Assembly (NCBI GenBank): GCA_027729865.1
Contig: JAQCBM010000041.1
Coordinates: 1-10,971, forward strand
Direction: 5' to 3'
DNA length: 10,971 nucleotides
Origin: Actinomycetota bacterium
Lineage (GTDB): Bacteria > Actinomycetota > Actinomycetes > S36-B12
Shown here piece by piece: positions 6,555-10,971 of the stretch. The notes beneath the pieces are model-generated. The model was not told where the DNA came from, searched no databases, and saw nothing but the letters and a program-made list of their open reading frames with translations. The position numbers and the translations under genes are program-made. The first letter of the stretch is position 1. Every line of letters starts with the position of its first letter.

Positions 6555-7370
6555 TTAGTCCTGAGAAACAACAGCTGTTACGCGGAAGCCGAAGTGATCT
6601 TCGAGAACGACAATTTCGCCACGGGCGAGCAGAGTTCCGTTGATGTACATGTCCAACGGGGCCCCAACCTCGCGATCCAACTCAAGAACCTGACCTGGCT
6701 GAAGTTGCAGCAGATCACCGACCGGCAACTTGGTGCGCCCGATTTCAATGGTGACCTCCATTTGCACTCCGGCCAGGGCGTCGATCTGCTTCGGCTGGAC
6801 GGCCGCACCACCAGACGCGGCCGTGGGTGCCGGTGCTGCGGTGGGTGCCGGTGCTGCGGTGGGTGCCGGTGCTGCGGTGGGTGCCGGTGCTGCTGCCGCT
6901 TCGTGAGCGGCGGAAGGTTCGTTCACGGTGGCGTCTGCTTGTTCTTCGCGCGGTGCCAAGAACACGAGAACGGCACCGACGGTCCCACTTTCGGTGACGA
7001 GAGGAACACTGATATCTGCCTCAATCGTCGGATGCCCCGAGGCAGCCGCTGGGGTGGCTATGTCGGAATCAAGCACCTGACTCATAGCGTCGATGGCGTC
7101 ATCAAGGTGCGCGACCAAAGTCTCCGAATCGGCGATATCCGGGGATGCACCCTCAAGCAAGGTGACCATCATGCTGGCATTAATCGATCCGCTCACACCA
7201 AGGACAGCTATAGCCGAAGCAGCGCTGAGATCTAGATCCAGCGTCGAGGTGACCGGATCGCCATGCGTCACCACCGTGGTCACGGAGAGCGCATCGCACA
7301 GAGCCGGCATAGACATGCGCATTTGCTCGACGATGGTTGCCATCAGCGACTCTTCATATGTACTCGACAT
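6555..7370 (-). CDS. fliN: FliN/FliY-type flagellar motor switch protein
   Basis: C-ring component taking part in rotation switching and in docking the export apparatus. It has 271 aa, much longer than the ~80-140 aa of simple FliN. The C-terminal SpoA/FliN domain (about 196-268) is clear: VQMEVTIEIGRTKLPVGDLL, then PGQVLELDREVGAPLDMYING and LLARGEIVVLEDHFGFRV. Residues 1-140 form a separate folded-looking domain. Its size and place suggest a CheC/CheX-like domain as in FliY, but I see no clear phosphatase signature (E....N). An Ala/Pro linker (about 157-186), built from four copies of a six-residue PAPTAA-type repeat, joins them. Start ATG at 7370 has GGGAG 5 nt upstream and lies 2 nt after fliM. 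Confidence 0.95.
   Translation of the reverse strand: MSSTYEESLMATIVEQMRMSMPALCDALSVTTVVTHGDPVTSTLDLDLSAASAIAVLGVSGSINASMMVTLLEGASPDIADSETLVAHLDDAIDAMSQVLDSDIATPAAASGHPTIEADISVPLVTESGTVGAVLVFLAPREEQADATVNEPSAAHEAAAAPAPTAAPAPTAAPAPTAAPAPTAASGGAAVQPKQIDALAGVQMEVTIEIGRTKLPVGDLLQLQPGQVLELDREVGAPLDMYINGTLLARGEIVVLEDHFGFRVTAVVSQD
6823..6894. repeat. Four tandem copies of an 18-bp repeat inside fliN
   Basis: The plus-strand unit GTGGGTGCCGGTGCTGCG occurs three times exactly (6823-6840, 6841-6858, 6859-6876). A fourth copy (6877-6894) differs only in its last base. On the coding strand it encodes the Ala/Pro/Thr linker between the FliN N-terminal domain and the SpoA domain. The unit is a multiple of three, so copy-number change would alter linker length without shifting the frame. 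Confidence 0.97.
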
Positions 7371-7372
7371 CG

Positions 7373-8284
7373 TTACTCCCTGCCGCTTTCCACTACACGG
7401 ATGGCCACTCGACCGCCCTCACTTCCGGGAACTCCATGTGCGAAGACCCGACCGGAACTTGTGATCTCCCAGGGTGCGTTCACGGGATGGGAAAGCTGGA
7501 ATACATCTCCCACAGTGATCCCCATGAAATCAAGCAACCGTCCTCCCGTGGGACGAAGGCGCACCGAGACGTCCACCGGTGCTTTGCGCACGCGGCCCTC
7601 GAGTGCTTGCTTGAATCGATCCTGCTCTTGGGAACTTCGCGCCGCTCTCTTCGCAGCGAGTGCTTTGTCCAAGAACGGTAGGATCGGGGCGAGTGGTAGG
7701 ACCAGCGCCGGACGAAAGACCAGTTCGCGGAATTCCAGCTTGAATGTGGCAACCAAGACCTGATCCCCGACAGCTGCCGCGTGGGCAAGTTCCGGTGATG
7801 CGACGTGAGACGCCAAGGAGGGATTCCACGCGATAACGCCTTCGAAGCTGTACTTCAGGGCGCCGATTAGCTGTTGACCCATGTCATTAACCATCGCAGC
7901 TTCAATTTCTGTCAGACCGCGCTCGGGTTGTTCGTCGTCACCGGGACCGCCAAGTTGGAGATCGACCATGAGCATGGCCAAGTCGCGGGGAATGTGCAGC
8001 AGCCCTCCAACCTCGATCGGGGACAGCGAGGCGACGAGGAGGACGGTCTCTTCCGGCAGGGTCGCAATGAAGGCCCCATACGTGGCCTGTTGCAAGGACT
8101 CCAGATCTTGACTGGTCGGAATTCGAAGGCGCGAGGTCAGTTGAGTCGCCGACTGGTCAGCGAACGTTTCGAGCAATTGATCGAGTAGTCGACCGTGTTC
8201 TCGGGTAAATTTCGAGGGGTTACGAAAATCGTAGAGTTCTGCAGCCGCTCCACTTGGCGACGCATACTCCGACCCGGATTCCAT
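7373..8284 (-). CDS. fliM: FliM, flagellar motor switch protein
   Basis: FliM is the middle C-ring protein; it contacts FliG and FliN and in many bacteria binds phosphorylated CheY. It has 303 aa. The FliM core starts with YDFRNPSKFTREHGRLLDQL (18-37). GGPG (112-115) and LTEIEAAM (124-131) mark the middle CheC-like domain, and a rather divergent SpoA domain occupies about 228-300. Only 17 residues precede YDF, and the usual N-terminal CheY-binding peptide (LSQ.EID.LL) is absent. The ATG at 8284 is the only possible start: no ATG, GTG or TTG lies between it and an in-frame TGA 13 codons upstream. No good ribosome site is visible, and a 143-nt gap separates it from fliL. The stop is 2 nt before fliN. 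Confidence 0.95.
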   Translation of the reverse strand: MESGSEYASPSGAAAELYDFRNPSKFTREHGRLLDQLLETFADQSATQLTSRLRIPTSQDLESLQQATYGAFIATLPEETVLLVASLSPIEVGGLLHIPRDLAMLMVDLQLGGPGDDEQPERGLTEIEAAMVNDMGQQLIGALKYSFEGVIAWNPSLASHVASPELAHAAAVGDQVLVATFKLEFRELVFRPALVLPLAPILPFLDKALAAKRAARSSQEQDRFKQALEGRVRKAPVDVSVRLRPTGGRLLDFMGITVGDVFQLSHPVNAPWEITSSGRVFAHGVPGSEGGRVAIRVVESGRE

Positions 8285-8427
8285 GCCAGAGGCATCGGCA
8301 GGTGCCCAGAGGACCTGAGGCTTTCACGCCAGTCAATTTCAGGTCAGTTCCTTCTGACCCTCGAGCCCTGAGGGAGCAGCCCGATAGTTAAAGATCGCTT
8401 CTCATCCGTGGCGACCCGGCATAAGCC
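8285..8427 (-). promoter_or_regulatory. fliL-fliM intergenic leader with overlapping inverted repeats
   Basis: This is the longest non-coding stretch of the window (143 nt). Arms in plus coordinates: GGTCAG 8342-8347 with CTGACC 8354-8359 (6-nt loop), and GACCTGA 8312-8318 with TCAGGTC 8339-8345 (20-nt loop). These two share 8342-8345, so only one can form at a time. A third possible helix pairs CCCTC 8358-8362 with GAGGG 8370-8374. No U-run follows any of them on the minus strand, so they do not look like intrinsic terminators. No convincing promoter was found. A regulatory role is inference. Confidence 0.4.
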
Positions 8428-8919
8428 TTACTGCATAACAAACTCCGTGAAGTAGATGTTGGTTACTTCGGGACCGTAGCCATCAATAACACGGGCCACG
8501 AGCTCCTCTTTAAGCTGCTGTCGACCATTGCTGGTGGAGATCATGTTCATGTCCTGGTCGCTGAAGACTTCAATCGCAGCGTCCAGCGCCATGGCCCCGT
8601 TCATCTCGGTGTCACCGCCTCCGTGGCCTCCGCCGCCACCTTCGTGAGTGGTTTGCAGCGCCATTCCCAGCTTCAGGAATCGACCGTCTTTGAGGTTGAT
8701 GAAGATCGGCTCGAGGGTGACGACCTCTCCCATGACAATCGGCTCAGGCTCAGGTTGAGCCTGGGCACCCGATTCTGCGGTTCCCGAGTCACTGCCGAGG
8801 AAGAAGTAAACTCCCCCGCCGGCAACCACCAGCAGGAGGACGACGATCAATATCGTCGACCGAGACAGACCTTTTTTACTTTTGCCCTTCGGCTCCGCTG
8901 CCGAGTCTTCAGTTGCCAT
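8428..8919 (-). CDS. fliL: FliL, flagellar stator-associated membrane protein
   Basis: FliL is a single-pass membrane protein that surrounds or supports the MotA/MotB stator. It has 163 aa: a short Lys-rich cytoplasmic N-terminus, one transmembrane helix (about 22-42), a Pro/Glu linker, then the periplasmic FliL domain with VVTLEPIFINLKDGRFLKLGM (67-86) and the conserved C-terminal end IYFTEFVMQ (155-163). A Gly/His-rich insert (HEGGGGGHGGGD, 92-103) interrupts the domain. ATG at 8919 follows a good ribosome site (GAGGTG). It lies 69 nt after motB and is followed by the 143-nt gap before fliM. Confidence 0.95.
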   Translation of the reverse strand: MATEDSAAEPKGKSKKGLSRSTILIVVLLLVVAGGGVYFFLGSDSGTAESGAQAQPEPEPIVMGEVVTLEPIFINLKDGRFLKLGMALQTTHEGGGGGHGGGDTEMNGAMALDAAIEVFSDQDMNMISTSNGRQQLKEELVARVIDGYGPEVTNIYFTEFVMQ

Positions 8920-8945
8920 CTGTCACCTCATTTGTAGGGATCGGC

Positions 8946-8960
8946 AGCCGCGGGGCGGCT
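8946..8960. repeat. Short GC-rich inverted repeat between motB and fliL
   Basis: AGCCGC (8946-8951) and GCGGCT (8955-8960) form a perfect 6-bp stem with a 3-nt loop in the 69-nt motB-fliL gap. On the minus strand the T-rich stretch lies before, not after, the stem, so it does not fit an intrinsic terminator of this operon. It could stabilise or process the mRNA, or be chance. Confidence 0.4.
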
Positions 8961-8988
8961 ATGAGAAAAACCACCGGAGAACCCATCA

Positions 8989-9912
8989 TCAACCCACCTC
9001 GAGGTCGGTCTCGGAAGTATTTATTCGAGACCCCGACAAAAGGGCCTTTTGCTCGTCCGTCAGGCTGCTGGTGACAACGATAGCCACCCGTCGATTGAGG
9101 CGCAGGTGATCGGGGTTCGTCTCCGGCACCAACGGCGCGGTATCCCCGTAGCCGGCTACGTGCATCTGCTCTTCGGGGATGCCCACTTGCTCGCTCAGGA
9201 ACCGAGCCACGGCCCCTGCTCGGGCGCTCGACAACTCCCACTCGCTCGGGAAGTTGATGGGCTCGACCGGGGCGGTATTCGTGTGGCCCTCAATGATCAG
9301 TTTGTTTCCCTTCCCCTCGAGGGACGGTGCAAGGGCCTTGATGATCTCTGACCCACCAGTCTGCAGGGAGGCGCTGTGGGGAGGGAAGACGACGTCGTCT
9401 GTTAGCAGGGTTACGACGAGTCCACGCTCGTCTCTGCTGAGAACCACTTTTCCGGTCAGACTGGAGTCACTTACGGCAGTAGCCAGCGACTCTTGCACCT
9501 CATCAAGGGCTGCTTGGTCTGCGTCAGCAGCGGCCTGAGCCGACGCGACGGCTAATGCCGCCTCCGTTGCCTCGGCGGAGCCCTGGGATGTCATTTGCCC
9601 CGCGACCTGGTCCCGTAACGGCGGCATGATGTTCGGGGACACGATGGTGGGAGCGTCGATTGGTGGTGACTGGTTGAGGGTGACGTTATCTCCCGCCTCC
9701 GGCAGGATGCTCATGTTGCCGTCTGATGCATTCACCACGTTTCCAAAGGCGACAGCCAGTGATCGGGAGACTTCATCGAACTTCTTTTGATTCACCTGGC
9801 TGATGGCGAATAGCAGGACGAAGAGGGCAAAAAGGAGGGTGACCATGTCGGCGTAGGAAATGAGCCAGCGTTCGTGATTTTCAGGCTCTTCGTGGATTTC
9901 GCGACGAGCCAT
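8989..9912 (-). CDS. motB: MotB, flagellar stator protein
   Basis: MotB is the stator subunit that carries the ion-binding aspartate and anchors the stator to peptidoglycan. It has 307 aa. A short basic N-terminus leads to one transmembrane helix, ERWLISYADMVTLLFALF (14-31) and onward, with the essential Asp at residue 22. A Ser/Pro/Ala-rich linker (about 60-150) includes an Ala-rich likely helical part (113-147). The OmpA/MotB peptidoglycan-binding domain (about 165-283) shows LIIEGHTNTAPV (205-216), WELSSARAGAVARFL (225-239), GYGDTAP (254-260) and LNRRVAIVV (272-280). The YAD form of the ion site is usual in proton-driven motors, but the ion cannot be assigned from this. ATG at 9912 lies 2 nt after motA. 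Confidence 0.97.
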   Translation of the reverse strand: MARREIHEEPENHERWLISYADMVTLLFALFVLLFAISQVNQKKFDEVSRSLAVAFGNVVNASDGNMSILPEAGDNVTLNQSPPIDAPTIVSPNIMPPLRDQVAGQMTSQGSAEATEAALAVASAQAAADADQAALDEVQESLATAVSDSSLTGKVVLSRDERGLVVTLLTDDVVFPPHSASLQTGGSEIIKALAPSLEGKGNKLIIEGHTNTAPVEPINFPSEWELSSARAGAVARFLSEQVGIPEEQMHVAGYGDTAPLVPETNPDHLRLNRRVAIVVTSSLTDEQKALLSGSRINTSETDLEVG

Positions 9913-9914
9913 CT

Positions 9915-10688
9915 CTAGGCCGCCTTTTCGATGTCTCGCATCACGTCGGTGGGGAGGAGGGCCCGTAGGCGTCGCTCCACCATTCGGGGATTAGCTCCGG
10001 ACTGGATTGCGAGTATGCCCTCGATAATGACTTCGCCCTGAGTGGTGTGGAGTTCGTTCAGGAGTTTGATCTTGGCGGCGAGGGGGAGCCAAAAAATGTT
10101 GGCTGACAACACTCCCCACATGGCGGCCACGAAAGCGGCTGCAATCAAGCCGCCGAGTTCGTCGGGATTGTCCAAGTTTCCGAGGACCGTGACGAGGCCA
10201 AGAATCGTTCCGATAATCCCGATGGTGGGGGCGTATCCCCCCATATCGGTGAACAATTTGGCGTGCCTGCCGCCATAAACCGTCTCACCGTGTAATTCCG
10301 CTTCCAGGATTCTCGCTAGGTCCTGGGGGTCGGTGCCGTCGATCGCCAACTCAAGCCCTCGCCTGAGCAGTGGACTTTCTAGATCATTAATGGTCGCTTC
10401 CAAAGACAACAGGCCGTCGCGCCGAGCGATGTTGGCACAGTTGACGAGCGTCTCCATAAGCTGGTTGTACTTCGGTGGGCCGGTGACCAACGCTTTAGCT
10501 GCAGCCTTGAACGACGAAAGCCACAGGCTGAAGGACATACCTGCAGCGCCGATGAAAAGTGTGCCGCCGAAAACGAGCAACATCGGTGGAATGAGAAGGA
10601 TTGAGGCCGCAGATCCACCCTCGAGCGTCAGCACCACCATCACGATGACGAAGGCGACGACGATTCCGATGAGGGTGATGGGATCCAT
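9915..10688 (-). CDS. motA: MotA, flagellar stator ion-channel protein
   Basis: MotA forms the pentameric ion channel with MotB and pushes on FliG. It has 257 aa with four transmembrane segments (about 5-20, 33-53, 153-170 and 183-203). The cytoplasmic loop carries the charged residues that contact the rotor (Arg90 in ARRDGLLSLEA, Glu97). The MotA/ExbB/TolQ core MGGYAPTIGIIGTILGLVTV (149-168) contains the conserved Pro154, and a second conserved Pro is at 202 (WLPLAAKIK). The start ATG at 10688 is 2 nt after the flbD stop, with GGCGG just upstream. Its 2-nt spacing to motB supports co-translation of the stator pair. Confidence 0.97.
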   Translation of the reverse strand: MDPITLIGIVVAFVIVMVVLTLEGGSAASILLIPPMLLVFGGTLFIGAAGMSFSLWLSSFKAAAKALVTGPPKYNQLMETLVNCANIARRDGLLSLEATINDLESPLLRRGLELAIDGTDPQDLARILEAELHGETVYGGRHAKLFTDMGGYAPTIGIIGTILGLVTVLGNLDNPDELGGLIAAAFVAAMWGVLSANIFWLPLAAKIKLLNELHTTQGEVIIEGILAIQSGANPRMVERRLRALLPTDVMRDIEKAA

Positions 10689-10690
10689 AG

Positions 10691-10945
10691 TTACCGCCGA
10701 GTAGTGAGCGGAACGACGTTGGGATCGTCGGGATTGTCCGAAGCGATCACAGAGTCGGCGACCTCACTGGCCAGCGCAAGGACGGTAGCGCGGTCGCGTC
10801 GAATGGCATCGATGATGTCACTGAGCGTCTCGCTCACCATGAGATGTTTGCCGTCGACCAGCGTGATATGGGTATCCGGAGACTCTTCGACACGTTCAAT
10901 CAGATCCGGGTTCAGAGCAAAAACTTCCCCGTTAATCCTTGTCAA
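10691..10945 (-). CDS. flbD: FlbD/SwrD-type small flagellar protein
   Basis: Small cytoplasmic protein of the FlbD family, unrelated to the Caulobacter sigma-54 regulator of the same name. The Bacillus relative SwrD is known to raise motor torque, which fits its place directly before motA-motB. It has 84 aa from the TTG at 10945. The family core is TRINGEVFALNPDLIERVEE (2-21), then DTHITLVDGKHLMVSE and a helical segment; the C-terminal ~30 residues are variable. The family usually begins MI.LTRLNG. The three codons before the TTG are ATT ATT ATT, which would give (M)IILTRING, and the ribosome site AAGGAG (10962-10967) is 7 nt from the first ATT (10954) but 16 nt from the TTG. I give the canonical-codon start but think ATT at 10954 likelier. 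Confidence 0.93.
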   Translation of the reverse strand: MTRINGEVFALNPDLIERVEESPDTHITLVDGKHLMVSETLSDIIDAIRRDRATVLALASEVADSVIASDNPDDPNVVPLTTRR

Positions 10946-10961
10946 AATAATAATGGCGCAT

Positions 10962-10967
10962 CTCCTT
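10962..10967 (-). promoter_or_regulatory. Ribosome binding site of flbD
   Basis: AAGGAG on the minus strand is the strongest Shine-Dalgarno match noticed in the window. Its spacing of 7 nt to ATT at 10954 versus 16 nt to TTG at 10945 bears on the choice of start. An ATG at 10961 begins 1 nt after it, but that frame stops after nine codons. Confidence 0.8.
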
Positions 10968-10971
10968 CCCC

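Noticed and set aside
6363..7235. Plus-strand frame of 290 codons opposite fliN and fliO
   Set aside because: It is an antisense shadow: the Cys/Gly-rich repeats in it are the fliN 18-bp repeats read in reverse, it shows no domain, and both minus-strand genes are strongly supported.
8285..8427. Promoter (sigma-28 or housekeeping type) or intrinsic terminator in the fliL-fliM gap
   Set aside because: TTGACT and GCCGAT-like pieces are present, but no pair has proper spacing to a matching second box. None of the hairpins is followed by a U-run on the minus strand.
10932..10961. ATG right after the flbD ribosome site, opening a nine-codon frame
   Set aside because: Only 1 nt separates it from AAGGAG, too close for good initiation, and the peptide has no known counterpart. 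It could at most be a minor upstream frame.

Overview
The window is one uninterrupted flagellar biosynthesis and motor operon, read entirely from the minus strand (right to left). In transcription order it holds flbD/swrD-type, motA, motB, fliL, fliM, fliN (fliY-like), fliO, fliP, fliQ, fliR, flhB, flhA and the 5' part of an flhF-like gene that runs off the left edge. I see no RNA genes, mobile elements, CRISPR arrays or intrinsic terminators. The long plus-strand reading frames are antisense shadows.

The organism is a motile bacterium with moderately GC-rich DNA. The order flbD-motA-motB-fliL-fliM-fliN-fliO-P-Q-R-flhB-flhA-flhF resembles Gram-positive flagellar operons. There is no cheY between fliN and fliO, as there is in Bacillus, and FliM has a short N-terminus. 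I infer an actinobacterium (Actinomycetota), with moderate confidence.

Right part (about 8430-10971): the motor power unit. FlbD/SwrD-type protein, MotA and MotB (stator) and FliL (stator-associated membrane protein) are packed with 2-nt gaps, except for 69 nt before fliL. Middle (about 6555-8284): the switch/C-ring proteins FliM and FliN. A 143-nt gap before fliM, the largest in the window, carries overlapping inverted repeats. Left-centre (981-6533): the flagellar type III export gate FliO, FliP, FliQ, FliR, FlhB and FlhA, largely translationally coupled. Left edge (1-1003): a gene overlapping the end of flhA by 23 nt, whose first ~55 residues match the FlhF N-terminal domain. It continues into an acidic linker and a coiled coil, with no GTPase motif in the 334 residues visible.

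The points most worth a second look are: the atypical FlhF-like protein; a G7 tract at the fliR/flhB junction, where loss of one G would fuse FliR to FlhB in frame; a probable AUU start codon for flbD; FliM without the usual CheY-binding peptide, paired with a FliN that has a large extra N-terminal domain; an 18-bp tandem repeat in fliN; and mutually exclusive hairpins upstream of fliM.
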